A stretch of 20,520 nucleotides of DNA from NCBI GenBank assembly GCA_964585925.1, contig CAZPFS010000030.1:1-20520 (forward strand), in the 5' to 3' direction. The DNA comes from JAAZLS01 sp964585925 (lineage in GTDB: Bacteria; Bacillota; Dethiobacteria; DTU022). Below, in pieces: positions 1-7,991 of this stretch (positions are counted from its first letter, which is position 1; the number at the start of each line of letters is the position of its first letter). The notes under the pieces were generated by a model. It did not search any database and was not told the origin of the DNA. It worked only from the letters and a program-made list of their open reading frames with translations. A program made the translations under genes and the position numbers.

Positions 1-1007
1 CCAGTGCCGGGTGAGCGGCCAAGGTGGGCCCGGAGGCCCTGGCACAGGTTCTGTGCCGTCTTCCAAAATCCCTTGATCCGGCTTTCCTGAACCGGGATCA
101 ACTCTTCTCCGATGCGGGGATCTATCAAATATCGGAACAGGCCGCCCTGGTGCAGACGGTAGATTTTTTTACACCGGTAGTGGATGACCCCCACCTGTTC
201 GGGCAAATTGCTGCCGCCAATGCCTTGAGCGATATTTATGCCGCGGGAGGCAAGCCGGTTACGGCTTTAAATATCATCTGTTTTCCCTGTCACAAGCTTC
301 CCCTGGAGGTAATGACCGAGATCCTGCGGGGGGGGGCCGAGAAGGTGCAGGAGGCGGGGGCCGTGGTAGTAGGCGGGCACAGCATAGAGGACGAGGAGCC
401 CAAATACGGTCTGGCGGTAACCGGCCTGATCCCCACCAATCGCCTCCAACTGCAGAAGAAAGCCCGGCCGGGCGATTGTCTTGTGCTGACCAAACCCCTG
501 GGGACAGGAATACTGACCACTGCCCTGAAAGCAGGGGCGGTAACCGAGCCGGAAATCAGAGAAGCGCTGGAAGGGATGGCTACTCTTAATGCCGTGGCGG
601 CGGGGGTGTTGACAGAGTTTGATATATCGGCCTGCACGGATATTACCGGGTTTGGACTATTGGGGCACCTGCATGAGATGGTTGTCTCCTCCGGCGTGGG
701 GGCCTGTCTGAATATCAGCGGCATATCTTTTTATCCTGGAACGCCGGAACTGGCGGATCAGGGCTTTATTCCCGGCGGAGCATATCGCAACCGGGAATAC
801 TACCGGCCGTCGGTACTGGCAGCGGAAAAAATAATGCAGGAGAAACTGTTGTTGTTGGCTGATCCGCAAACTTCCGGAGGGTTATTGGTGGCCGTGAAGC
901 CGGATGATTTGTCGAAGCTGTTAAAAAATTTATCGCAAAACAGGGTAAATGCCCAATATCTGGGGGAAATTATCCGCCGGCCTCAGGGGAAAATCAAGTT
1001 GGTTTAA
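1..1007 (+). CDS. selD: Selenide, water dikinase (selenophosphate synthetase), selenocysteine-containing, 5' end cut by the window
   Basis: SelD makes selenophosphate from selenide and ATP, the selenium donor for selenocysteine and selenouridine. About 334 residues are visible; the family usually has 330-350. The kinase core is well conserved (TVDFF near the start, then IAAANALSDIYAAGGKP, GGHSIED and ADPQTSGG near the C-terminus). The frame reads through a TGA at 12-14 in the context S-A-G-TGA-A-A-K, which matches the family glycine-rich loop where the catalytic residue is Cys or Sec. I therefore read TGA as selenocysteine. A GTG at 24 is the first start codon after the TGA, but starting there would delete the catalytic loop, so it is probably not the real start. 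The true start lies upstream of the window. The gene ends 2 bases before the stop of the convergent Spo0E-like gene. Identity is very sure; the Sec reading is strongly supported but not proven. Confidence 0.93.
18..43 (+). promoter_or_regulatory. Bacterial SECIS hairpin for the selD UGA codon
   Basis: Directly after the in-frame TGA (12-14) there is a foldable hairpin. The upper stem pairs 26-30 (GGGCC) with 35-39 (GGCCC) around the tetraloop CGGA (31-34). The lower stem pairs 18-21 (GCCA) with 40-43 (TGGC), with 22-25 bulged. The apical loop carries the GG expected for SelB binding and starts 16 bases after the TGA, within the usual bacterial SECIS range. Folding was done by eye. Confidence 0.7.
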
Positions 1008-1009
1008 TA

Positions 1010-1162
1010 TTACTTCATGGCCTCCAGGATCAGCACATCCAGCATTCGACTTAGGCTAAGCGTTTCCCGGCTGTTGATGTCGCAAGCACCTGAATTGTGC
1101 ATCCGCTCTCTGAGCGTTTCGATCTTTTTTTCCAACTGTGATCTTGATTTGATCTTTTTCAT
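1010..1162 (-). CDS. Spo0E-like aspartyl-phosphate phosphatase family protein (50 aa)
   Basis: Members of this family (Spo0E, YisI, YnzD) dephosphorylate Spo0A-phosphate and so delay sporulation. They are very short helical hairpins of 45-90 residues. The 50-residue product shows the two-helix pattern: a first amphipathic helix (LEKKIETLRERM, residues 10-21), a short turn, and a second helix carrying the signature S-x-x-L-D as SRMLD (residues 38-42). The ATG at 1160-1162 is preceded by AGGGGG (1170-1175) with 7 bases spacing. It is convergent with selD, stop codons 2 bases apart. A perfect Spo0A-type box lies about 46 bases upstream of the start, consistent with feedback control. The gene is short, so the family call rests mainly on the SxxLD signature and the helical pattern. 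Which member it is, and whether its target is Spo0A-phosphate, cannot be told. Confidence 0.8.
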   Translation of the reverse strand: MKKIKSRSQLEKKIETLRERMHNSGACDINSRETLSLSRMLDVLILEAMK

Positions 1163-1539
1163 AATTCAGCCCCCTGATTCCTTAGGAATAGATGTTAATC
1201 ATTGTAATTCGACATATTAATATAAACACCTTTATAATTGGTAAAAAACCCAAAATATACCGTTTTTTCCCTTGGAGGGCTATCCTTTGCAGGGTTCGGA
1301 CTTTACCGACGGCAATATATCTTCGTGTTATTCTAAACAGGGGGTCAATAGAAAATATTAATAACAAGGAACGGGCAGGAAATATACCGGTTCTGTAGAA
1401 ACAAAGGTATGGCCGAATAACGAAAAATGTTCTCTCCCGTCAAACAAGGCTTGGGCCTACCTGTCCTGTAGAATCGGGTTATTTTTTGTGTAATTCACAG
1501 ACATTAAAATACAGTAAAATACTGTTTGCGGGGCGGATG
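1163..1539. other. AT-rich intergenic region between the Spo0E-like gene and the Hdr/Etf/Flx cluster
   Basis: No convincing coding frame. It holds the leader and control region of the Spo0E-like gene, including the palindrome ATTCCTTAGGAAT (1177-1189) just upstream of its ribosome binding site and the Spo0A-type box at 1208-1214. It must also contain the start of the hdrD-like transcript. Close to that gene is a perfect inverted repeat, ACAGTA-AAA-TACTGT (1511-1525), ending 14 bases before the chosen start codon: a candidate operator. A structured-looking stretch at about 1274-1315 pairs TTGC with GCAA and TCGG with CCGA, but matches no riboswitch class I can name. I found no promoter with both good boxes for the plus-strand operon. 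Confidence 0.4.
1208..1214 (-). promoter_or_regulatory. Candidate Spo0A box upstream of the Spo0E-like gene
   Basis: On the minus strand the bases read TGTCGAA, a perfect match to the 7-base Spo0A-box consensus. It lies 46 bases upstream of the Spo0E-like start codon, just downstream of a possible but weak promoter (TTTACC, 17 bases, TATTAA on the minus strand). A 7-base match can occur by chance; position and neighbour make it plausible. Confidence 0.45.
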
Positions 1540-2682
1540 ATGACTGCGGAAAATCTTACCTTTGCCGAAAAATTTGATCTGCTGGGCTGCATCCAATGCG
1601 GGAGATGCACCGGGGGTTGCCCCGTAACGGTACGCAGCAATCTTAATATAAGGCTTTTTATCCATGATTCCTACTTCCAGGAAAAACTGGAGGAGCTATC
1701 CCGGCTGGCGGAAATCTGGGACTGTACGGCCTGTCATACTTGTGCCGTGCGCTGCCCCAAAGGGCTGAAACCACTGGAGGTGCTGCTGGGGCTTCGTTCC
1801 ATGATGGTGGAAGGCGGCCGGGTTCGGCCCGCGGTGCGGGATGCTCTGGAAAGCATGTTCCGGGAGGGCAACCCCTGGGGAAAGCCCCGGGCTACCCGCG
1901 GTGACTGGATGAAACATCAGGAAGTAAAGGTGGCCCGGCCCGGCCTGGCGGTGGAAAATCTTATTTTTACTTGCTGCACGATCTGCTATGATCCCAGGGT
2001 ACAGGGCATTGCCCGGCAACTGAGTGGGCTGCTGAATCGCCTGGAAATTGATCACGGCTTTATAGGCGAAGGAGAATCCTGCTGCGGCAGCGAGGCGCGC
2101 TGTCTGGGGGAGGATTATTTATTTCAAGAGATCCTGGAAGAAAATACCGGTTTCCTGAACCAATTTCAGGCCAAAAGGCTGGTTACCCTTTCCCCGCACT
2201 GCCTGGCCACCTTTCGGGATTATTACCCCGGGCTGAAAATGCCGGTAATTCACTATACCGAACTGCTGGCCGGCATGCTGGACAAACTTGGACCGCTGAT
2301 CGGTGCTTGTTCCGAACGGCTGGCATATCACGATCCCTGCTACCTGGGAAAACAGAGCTCAATATTTGAACCGCCGCGGGATTTGTTAAGGGCTTTGAAG
2401 GGAGTGGAACTGGTGGAATTTAACCGCTCCCGGGAACGAAGCCTGTGTTGCGAGGGCGGGGGCGGAAAAATGTGGGTGGAAACGAAATCAACCAGTGAAA
2501 GACTGGCGGAAACCCGGATAAAAGATGCCAAAGAACTGGGAGCCCGGGTGGTGGCGGTGGCCTGCCCTTTTTGTTTGCTCACGCTGGATGATGCCGTTAA
2601 ATCTCTGGGGTATGAAGGGGAGATGAGGGTAGCCGAAATTACGGAGCTGCTGGGCAGGCCACCCGGCAACCGGACGGCTTAA
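1540..2682 (+). CDS. HdrD-like (fused HdrC+HdrB) iron-sulfur protein, CCG-domain heterodisulfide reductase family
   Basis: About 380 residues, soluble, with no membrane segment. The N-terminus is HdrC-like, with two 4Fe-4S sites: CIQCGRCTGGCP (from residue 17) and CTACHTCAVRCP (around residues 62-73). The rest is HdrB-like, with two cysteine-rich CCG domains: CC...SCCG...SPHC, then DPCYLGK...LCCEGGGGKMW...ACPFC. In HdrB/HdrD these bind the non-cubane clusters that reduce disulfides. The second CCG motif reads CCEGGGG instead of CCGxGGG. The same domain plan occurs in HdrD, DsrK-like proteins, glycolate oxidase GlcF and ETF-linked Fe-S oxidoreductases; the lack of a membrane domain argues against the membrane-bound ETF:quinone type. 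First gene of the etf-hdr-flx cluster, 72 bases upstream of etfB. An upstream TTG at 1486 has no ribosome binding site; I chose ATG 1540 (GGGG 6 bases before), though ATG 1537 is equally possible. Substrate unknown. Confidence 0.85.
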   Translation: MTAENLTFAEKFDLLGCIQCGRCTGGCPVTVRSNLNIRLFIHDSYFQEKLEELSRLAEIWDCTACHTCAVRCPKGLKPLEVLLGLRSMMVEGGRVRPAVRDALESMFREGNPWGKPRATRGDWMKHQEVKVARPGLAVENLIFTCCTICYDPRVQGIARQLSGLLNRLEIDHGFIGEGESCCGSEARCLGEDYLFQEILEENTGFLNQFQAKRLVTLSPHCLATFRDYYPGLKMPVIHYTELLAGMLDKLGPLIGACSERLAYHDPCYLGKQSSIFEPPRDLLRALKGVELVEFNRSRERSLCCEGGGGKMWVETKSTSERLAETRIKDAKELGARVVAVACPFCLLTLDDAVKSLGYEGEMRVAEITELLGRPPGNRTA

Positions 2683-2754
2683 GCCCGGTGGCTGATTGCC
2701 CTGATTGAGGGAAATGCCAACCCGGTTCAAGACTCATGGGAGGTGAATCTGTTT

Positions 2755-3546
2755 ATGAAGATATTTACCTGTATTAAATATGTGCCGGACACATCAGAGG
2801 CCGAGGTTAAGGTCTGTGCAGACGGCCTGGAAGTAGACCGCAGCCGCTTTTCCTTTGATATCAATGATGCCGACAACTATGCGGTGGAAGAAGCGATCCT
2901 GACCAAAGAGGCACAGGGAGGTACGGTGTCCATAGTCTCCATCGGTCCCAAGGAATCCGAGGTAATGATCCGCATGGCGCTGGCCAAAGGCGGGGACAGC
3001 GCAATCCGGATCGAAGATTCCCGGATAGCGCTATTTGATCCCCTCATAGTGGCCAGGGTTCTGGCGAAGGCCATTAAAGGGTCGGGGTTTGATCTAATAT
3101 TCACCGGTTGCATGGCCGGCGACGATGGTTATACCTCTACCGGGGTTGCTCTGGCAGAAATGCTTGGTGTTCCCCACGCCTCCATGGTAAAAAAGCTGGA
3201 ATTTTTGGGTCGGGGTTGGATCAGGGTTTACCGGGAACTGGAGGGCGGTCTGTTGGAGGTGGTGGAATTGGAAACGCCGGCGGTGATTACCGTTCAAACC
3301 GGGATCAACGAGCCTCGCTATGCCCCCATCCGCGGGATCCGGGAAGCCCAGAAAAAAGAGCTGAGGGTGGTAAATCTGGATGATCTGGGGATCCCGGCCG
3401 ATCAGGCGGATCTCTTTGCCTCCAAAATTGTACTGGAAAAACTGTATATTCCGCAAGCAGTCTCACAGGCTGAGGTTATAGAGGGAGATCTCGATCAAAA
3501 AGCTGAAAAACTGGCTTCCATCCTGGTTAAAGGGGGGTTGGTATAA
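2755..3546 (+). CDS. etfB: Electron transfer flavoprotein, beta subunit
   Basis: EtfB (263 aa, typical length) pairs with EtfA to form the ETF dimer, which carries electrons between acyl-CoA or other dehydrogenases and Fe-S or quinone partners. Family marks are the N-terminal FTCIKYVPDT, then the nucleotide-binding loop TGCMAGDDGYTSTGVALAEM (about residues 120-139) and the late PRYAPIRGI motif. ATG 2755 follows GGGAGGTG (2738-2745) by 9 bases; the GTG at 2743 lies inside that ribosome binding site and was rejected. Its stop codon overlaps the etfA start (TAATG), so the two are translationally coupled. Whether this ETF bifurcates (FAD at this subunit) or is a simple carrier (AMP here) cannot be settled from sequence reading alone. 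Confidence 0.95.
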   Translation: MKIFTCIKYVPDTSEAEVKVCADGLEVDRSRFSFDINDADNYAVEEAILTKEAQGGTVSIVSIGPKESEVMIRMALAKGGDSAIRIEDSRIALFDPLIVARVLAKAIKGSGFDLIFTGCMAGDDGYTSTGVALAEMLGVPHASMVKKLEFLGRGWIRVYRELEGGLLEVVELETPAVITVQTGINEPRYAPIRGIREAQKKELRVVNLDDLGIPADQADLFASKIVLEKLYIPQAVSQAEVIEGDLDQKAEKLASILVKGGLV

Positions 3547-4520
3547 TGGGTGATGTGCTTGTACTGGCGGAACACCGCCGGGGGGAACTACGCGAAATTA
3601 CCTACGAGATGCTGGGAGCTGCTTCCGATCTGGCCGGCGAGCTGGGCGGGCAGGCGGTGGCGCTGCTGGTGGGCGATTCCACAGACGGATTGACCGCCGA
3701 TATTGCCTCCTGCGGGATAAAAGTGGTGGCGGTTGATCACCCGTTGCTGAAGCACTACAATTCGGATAAATATCAAAAGGTGGTTTCTCATGTTATTGAT
3801 GAGCTGAAACCGGAACTGGTGATGATCGGCCATACCATACAAGGGGTGGATCTCGCCCCGGCCTTGGCGGTGGAGAAGGATTTGCCCCTTGTGCCTGATG
3901 TAATCGGTTTTCATCTGGAAGGGGAAATCTTAAAAGTCACTCGCCAGCTTTATTCCGGCAAGGCCAACGCCCTCATTGCCTTCAAGCCGGCTGCCACTTA
4001 CCTGGTTACCGTTCGGGAAGCGGCGTTTGAGGCACTGGCGCCAGGCGGTAGCGGCAGCGTGGAAAAAGTAAATTCTCCGTTAACCGAAGACCTGCACTAC
4101 CGTAAATTTGTGGAATATGTCGAAGCAGAGGTTGGAGAGGTGGATATTGCTCAATCCGGAGTGCTGGTGAGCATCGGACGAGGGATCAGGGAAGAAAAAA
4201 ACCTGCCCCTGATCGAGGAGCTGGCCGAGGTTGTTAAAGGCGATCTCTGCGGATCCCGGGCAGCCGTTGATGCCGGCTGGATTACCCATGACCGGCAGGT
4301 GGGAACCTCCGGGAAGACGGTTAAACCAAGGCTTTATATCGCGCTGGGCGTGTCGGGGGCATTTCAGCATCTGGCCGGGATCAAGGGAGCCAAAACGATA
4401 GTGGCGGTGAACAAAGATCCGGAAGCGCCGATCTTGGCCGCCGCCAATTATGCCGTAGTGGATGATCTGTTAAAAATTGTCCCCAGGCTTACTGAAAAGC
4501 TGAAAGAGCTAAAGGGATAA
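3546..4520 (+). CDS. etfA: Electron transfer flavoprotein, alpha subunit
   Basis: EtfA (324 aa) carries the main FAD of the ETF dimer in its C-terminal domain. Seen here: the FAD-binding block with GSRAAVDAGW, then QVGTSGKTVKPRLYIALGVSGA, then a QH pair and VAVNKDPEAPI (about residues 235-300). The N-terminal half is the usual Rossmann-like half domain, with no ferredoxin extension as found in some clostridial EtfA. It starts inside the etfB stop codon with a 1-base overlap and is followed 38 bases later by hdrA. Linkage of an ETF to HdrA and Flx subunits suggests electrons from a flavin-linked dehydrogenase enter the complex here; that role is inferred. Confidence 0.96.
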   Translation: MGDVLVLAEHRRGELREITYEMLGAASDLAGELGGQAVALLVGDSTDGLTADIASCGIKVVAVDHPLLKHYNSDKYQKVVSHVIDELKPELVMIGHTIQGVDLAPALAVEKDLPLVPDVIGFHLEGEILKVTRQLYSGKANALIAFKPAATYLVTVREAAFEALAPGGSGSVEKVNSPLTEDLHYRKFVEYVEAEVGEVDIAQSGVLVSIGRGIREEKNLPLIEELAEVVKGDLCGSRAAVDAGWITHDRQVGTSGKTVKPRLYIALGVSGAFQHLAGIKGAKTIVAVNKDPEAPILAAANYAVVDDLLKIVPRLTEKLKELKG

Positions 4521-4558
4521 TTTGGCGGCAAATCGGCCCTTTTGGGAGGCGGAAACAG

Positions 4559-6559
4559 GTGGATGCAAAACCCAGGGTAGCAGTATATGTCTGTCATTGC
4601 GGGGTAAATATCGCCGCCCAGGTGGATGTGGAGGCGGTGGCTGAATTTGCAGCCAATCTGCCCCAGGTCAGGATTGCCCGCCATTATCCATATATGTGCT
4701 CCCATCCGGGCCAGCGGCTGATCAAGAAAGATATTGCCGAGCAGGAGATAAACCGGGTGGTGGTGGCTTCCTGCTCTCCCCGCATGCATGAGCCCACTTT
4801 CAGGAAAGCCCTGCAGGAGGCCGGGCTGAACCCGTTTTTTCTGGAGATGGCCAATATCAGGGAGCATTGTTCATGGGTTCACCGGGACCGGGATCGGGCC
4901 ACCACCAAAGCCAAAAAACTGGTGGTGGCGGCGGTGGCCAGGGTTTGTCTGTTGGAACCGCTCGTACCCCGGGAAGTAAAAGCGGAACCGGCAGCGCTGG
5001 TGATCGGGGGGGGTATCGCCGGTATTCAGTCGGCCCTGGATATAGCCGAGGCCGGATTCAAGGTATATCTGGTGGAACAGTCTCCCGCCTTGGGAGGGCG
5101 GATGGCTCAACTGGACAAGACTTTTCCCACCCTGGATTGCTCCGCCTGCATTTTAACCCCCAAAATGGTGGATGCGGCCGGGCATCCCAATATCGAATTG
5201 ATGACCTATTCCCGGGTGGAACAGGTTGACGGTTATATAGGCAATTTTGAAGTTACGGTGCGCAAAAAAGCGCGCTATGTTGATCCGGAAAAATGCACTG
5301 GCTGCGGGGACTGTGCCCGGGAATGCCGGGTGGCCAACCGCGTCCCCAGCGAATTTGAGCAGTACCTGGGAAACCGTTCGGCCATTTATTTGCCTTTTCC
5401 CCAGGCGGTACCGGCCACGTACACCATTGATCAGGAGTCCTGTCTTTACCTGAGCAGGGGGAAGTGCGGCCAAGGACCTCGCTGCGTTGAGGTTTGCACC
5501 GCCGGAGCGATAAATTTTGAGCAGCAGGATCAGCTGCTAAAATTCAAGGTTGGTTCGATCATCGTGGCTACCGGGTTTGATGTGTTTGATGCTTCCCGCA
5601 AGCCGGAATACGGATACTGCGATTATCCGGGCGTGATCACCAGCCTGGAAATGGAGCGCCTGATATCCGCTTCCGGACCCACCGGAGGAAAAATTGTGGT
5701 CGGCAGCGGGGATCAAAAAGTGATCCCGAAAAAAGTGGCTTTTATCCAGTGCGTCGGCTCCCGGGATAAAAGTACAGGCAATGAATACTGTTCCCGGGTC
5801 TGCTGCATGTATACCGCCAAGCAGGCCCATCTGGTCAAGGAAAAAATACCGGAAGCAGAAGTCCGGGTTTACTATACGGATGTGCGGGCTTTCGGCAAAG
5901 GGTGTGAAGAGTTTTATGATCGGGTGCGTCGGGAGGGTGTGCGCTACATTCGCGGCAACCCGTCGGAGATATTCAAGCGGGGAGACAAACTGGTGATCAA
6001 GGTGGAGGATACTCTGACCTGCACCCCCTTGGAGGACGAGGTGGACCTGGTGGTGCTGGCGGTGGGCCTGGAGCCGCGGAAGGATTCGGGTCAAATTGGT
6101 GAATTGCTGCGCCTTTCCCTGTCGCCGGACAGGTTTTTCCTGGAGGCCCACCCCAAGCTTCGCCCGGTAGATACCGCTACCGAGGGTATTTTTTTGGCCG
6201 GCTGCTGCCAGGGACCAAAGGATATCCCCGATACCGTGGCTCAGGCCAAAGGCGCGGCCTCGTCGGCCCTGATCCCCCTTTGCACGGGCAAGGTTAAGAT
6301 CGGGGCCCAAGTAGCGGAGGTAAATCAGGATACCTGCCGGGGATGCGGCTACTGCGTGGGGATCTGCCCCTACGGCGCGGTGGAGCTGGTAGAGGTAAAC
6401 CGGTTGGGAGATCGGGTCAAGGCGGCCCGGGTAAATGAGGCTTTGTGCAAAGGTTGCGGTACCTGCTCCGCCGGATGTTACTCCGACTCTATACAGCCCA
6501 AATCTTTTCGGGACAGCCAGATTCTGCCTCAAATTGCGGCCCTGGGGGACAGAACATGA
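4559..6559 (+). CDS. hdrA: Heterodisulfide reductase subunit A-like FAD/Fe-S protein
   Basis: HdrA is the flavin bifurcation centre of Hdr complexes and exchanges electrons with HdrBC/HdrD, ferredoxin and an MvhD-type adaptor. At 666 residues it is full length. Domains in order: N-terminal region with VCHCG (residues 11-15), thioredoxin-reductase-like FAD fold with VIGGGIAG (about 148-155), the hallmark LDCSACILTPKM (Cys, not Sec), an inserted ferredoxin site CTGCGDCARECR (from about 246), a second Cys cluster CGQGPRCVEVC, CSRVCCMYT, and two C-terminal 4Fe-4S sites CRGCGYCVGICP (about 592) and CKGCGTCSAGCY (about 630). GTG 4559 was chosen because GGGAGG lies 9 bases upstream. Its stop overlaps the next start (ATGA). 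Neighbours show it belongs to an Etf/Flx-linked rather than hydrogenase-linked Hdr complex. Confidence 0.95.
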   Translation: MDAKPRVAVYVCHCGVNIAAQVDVEAVAEFAANLPQVRIARHYPYMCSHPGQRLIKKDIAEQEINRVVVASCSPRMHEPTFRKALQEAGLNPFFLEMANIREHCSWVHRDRDRATTKAKKLVVAAVARVCLLEPLVPREVKAEPAALVIGGGIAGIQSALDIAEAGFKVYLVEQSPALGGRMAQLDKTFPTLDCSACILTPKMVDAAGHPNIELMTYSRVEQVDGYIGNFEVTVRKKARYVDPEKCTGCGDCARECRVANRVPSEFEQYLGNRSAIYLPFPQAVPATYTIDQESCLYLSRGKCGQGPRCVEVCTAGAINFEQQDQLLKFKVGSIIVATGFDVFDASRKPEYGYCDYPGVITSLEMERLISASGPTGGKIVVGSGDQKVIPKKVAFIQCVGSRDKSTGNEYCSRVCCMYTAKQAHLVKEKIPEAEVRVYYTDVRAFGKGCEEFYDRVRREGVRYIRGNPSEIFKRGDKLVIKVEDTLTCTPLEDEVDLVVLAVGLEPRKDSGQIGELLRLSLSPDRFFLEAHPKLRPVDTATEGIFLAGCCQGPKDIPDTVAQAKGAASSALIPLCTGKVKIGAQVAEVNQDTCRGCGYCVGICPYGAVELVEVNRLGDRVKAARVNEALCKGCGTCSAGCYSDSIQPKSFRDSQILPQIAALGDRT

Positions 6560-6987
6560 GCGAAAAATTTGAACCGAATATTGTAGCTTTTCTTTGCAAC
6601 TGGTGTTCTTATGCCGGCGCCGATCTGGCCGGGACCGGCCGGATGCACTACCCGGCCAACATACACGTGATCCGGGTGATGTGCTCCGGAAGGGTCAACC
6701 CGCTGTATGTGGTCAATGCCCTGCAGCAGGGTGCGGATGGAGTGCTAATCTCGGGTTGCCACTCCGGTGACTGTCATTATATGGAAGGAAATTTATACAC
6801 CCGCCGCCGTCTGGGACTTTTAAAAGCTCTGCTGTCCTTTATCGGGGTGGATCCCCGGCGTTTTCAGGTCAGCTGGGTTTCAGCCTCCGAGGGAGAAAAA
6901 TGGAAAGAGATAGTCCAAAAAATGGTGGACGAGGTCCGGGAGGCCGGCCCCTTTGATGAATTCCGCCGGAAGCGGATCGGCTGGTAG
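6556..6987 (+). CDS. flxD: MvhD/FlxD-type 2Fe-2S adaptor subunit
   Basis: 143 residues, the usual size for MvhD family proteins, which carry a 2Fe-2S cluster and hand electrons to HdrA. The five conserved cysteines are visible: CNWC (14, 17), MCSGR (43) and GCHSGDCHY (68, 73). It starts within the hdrA stop codon (ATGA, 4-base overlap), as expected for subunits made in equal amounts. In-frame codons continue upstream inside hdrA, but the N-terminus FEPNIVAFLCNWC fits the family exactly, so ATG 6556 is preferred. The name flxD is used because the next three genes resemble FlxC, FlxB and FlxA; mvhD would be equally valid by family. Confidence 0.93.
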   Translation: MSEKFEPNIVAFLCNWCSYAGADLAGTGRMHYPANIHVIRVMCSGRVNPLYVVNALQQGADGVLISGCHSGDCHYMEGNLYTRRRLGLLKALLSFIGVDPRRFQVSWVSASEGEKWKEIVQKMVDEVREAGPFDEFRRKRIGW

Positions 6988-6998
6988 GAGGAAAAGCA

Positions 6999-7979
6999 AT
7001 GGATATAGACGAACTAAGGCAGGCGGCCGCAGAGACGGTATCCCGGGAAGATGTGAAATACCTTCTCGGCTGGCAACAGGGCAGTTTTGGCTACCGGACG
7101 TCGCCTGTTCTGATCAATGAAGCCGCGGATGTTAACAAACTGATATTCACCCCCCTGTGTGTTTCCAATCTGGCGGTTTATCTGACAAAAACGGAACAGC
7201 TCCCTCTGCCCCGGGGGCGGGAGCCCGATCACAGAAAAGTAGCCCTGATGGTTAAGGGCTGCGACAGCCGGGCGGTGGTTCAGCTGTTGGCGGAAAAAGG
7301 GGTGGAGAGGGATCAGCTGGTGCTGCTGGGCTGTCCCTGTCCGGGGGTGGCGGATCTTGATTTACTGCGGAAAAAATACCCTGAAACAGCCGCTACGGCA
7401 GAGATGAGCTGGCAGGAGGGCCATTTTTTGCTGCGGTCAGGCGAGCGGGAGATATTGATCCCTCGGGAGGAGCTGTTGGCAGAAAAATGCCGGAGATGCC
7501 GTTATCCCAACCCGGTAATCAGCGACCTGATCATCGGAGAAACCGTTGAACCCTGGGAACCTGACGCCGACCAGGCGGTGGAGGATCTGGAGAAGGCGAC
7601 TTTGGTGCAGCGGTGGGATTACTGGGAGATAGAATTTTCACGCTGCCTGCGCTGTTATGCCTGCCGCCAGGCCTGCCCTCTGTGCTATTGCCCGGATTGT
7701 ATTTTGGATCGCCTTGAACCTATCTGGATCAACCGTGCGGTGAACCTTTCTGAAAATACTGTATTCAATCTGGCCCGGGCATTTCATCTGGCGGGGCGCT
7801 GTGTAGAATGCGGTGAGTGCGAGCGGGTTTGCCCCGTCCGAATTCCGTTGGGACGTCTTAACCGCAAACTCAGCCGGGAGGTCCGCGAAAAATACGGTTA
7901 TGAGGCGGGGACGGACCCGAAGGCCAGACCCTTCCCGGCCGCCTTTTGCCCCGATGATCCCGGTGAGTTTATTTTGTAA
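6999..7979 (+). CDS. flxC: FlxC-like 4Fe-4S protein with FrhB/FdhB-like N-terminal domain
   Basis: 326 residues. The N-terminal half resembles the beta subunit of F420-reducing hydrogenase or formate dehydrogenase (VKGCDSRAVVQLLAEKG, then VLLGCPCPG, about residues 83-114). A CRRC pair follows (about 164-167). The C-terminal half has a dense cysteine cluster, CLRCYACRQACP then CYCPDC (about 214-232), and a classic CVECGECERVCP (about 268-279), giving two 4Fe-4S clusters. ATG 6999 follows GGAGG just after the flxD stop. Expected role: Fe-S relay between the flavin subunit FlxA and HdrA, through FlxD. Symbol assigned by cluster analogy with FlxABCD of sulfate reducers; the family is certain, the exact name less so. 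Confidence 0.82.
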   Translation: MDIDELRQAAAETVSREDVKYLLGWQQGSFGYRTSPVLINEAADVNKLIFTPLCVSNLAVYLTKTEQLPLPRGREPDHRKVALMVKGCDSRAVVQLLAEKGVERDQLVLLGCPCPGVADLDLLRKKYPETAATAEMSWQEGHFLLRSGEREILIPREELLAEKCRRCRYPNPVISDLIIGETVEPWEPDADQAVEDLEKATLVQRWDYWEIEFSRCLRCYACRQACPLCYCPDCILDRLEPIWINRAVNLSENTVFNLARAFHLAGRCVECGECERVCPVRIPLGRLNRKLSREVREKYGYEAGTDPKARPFPAAFCPDDPGEFIL

Positions 7980-7991
7980 AGAGGTGGAACC

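Noticed and set aside
24..1007. selD starting at GTG 24
   Set aside because: It would remove the catalytic glycine-rich loop; the frame continues upstream through a TGA in the selenocysteine position.
1017..1220. 67-codon plus-strand frame
   Set aside because: Antisense to the Spo0E-like gene, no ribosome binding site, no recognisable protein pattern.
1486..1539. TTG start extending the HdrD-like protein by 17-18 residues
   Set aside because: No ribosome binding site, and the extension would run through the palindrome at 1511-1525; family members start near the first ferredoxin motif.
5537..6532. 331-codon minus-strand frame inside hdrA
   Set aside because: Shadow of the highly conserved hdrA coding frame in GC-rich DNA; product has no family features.
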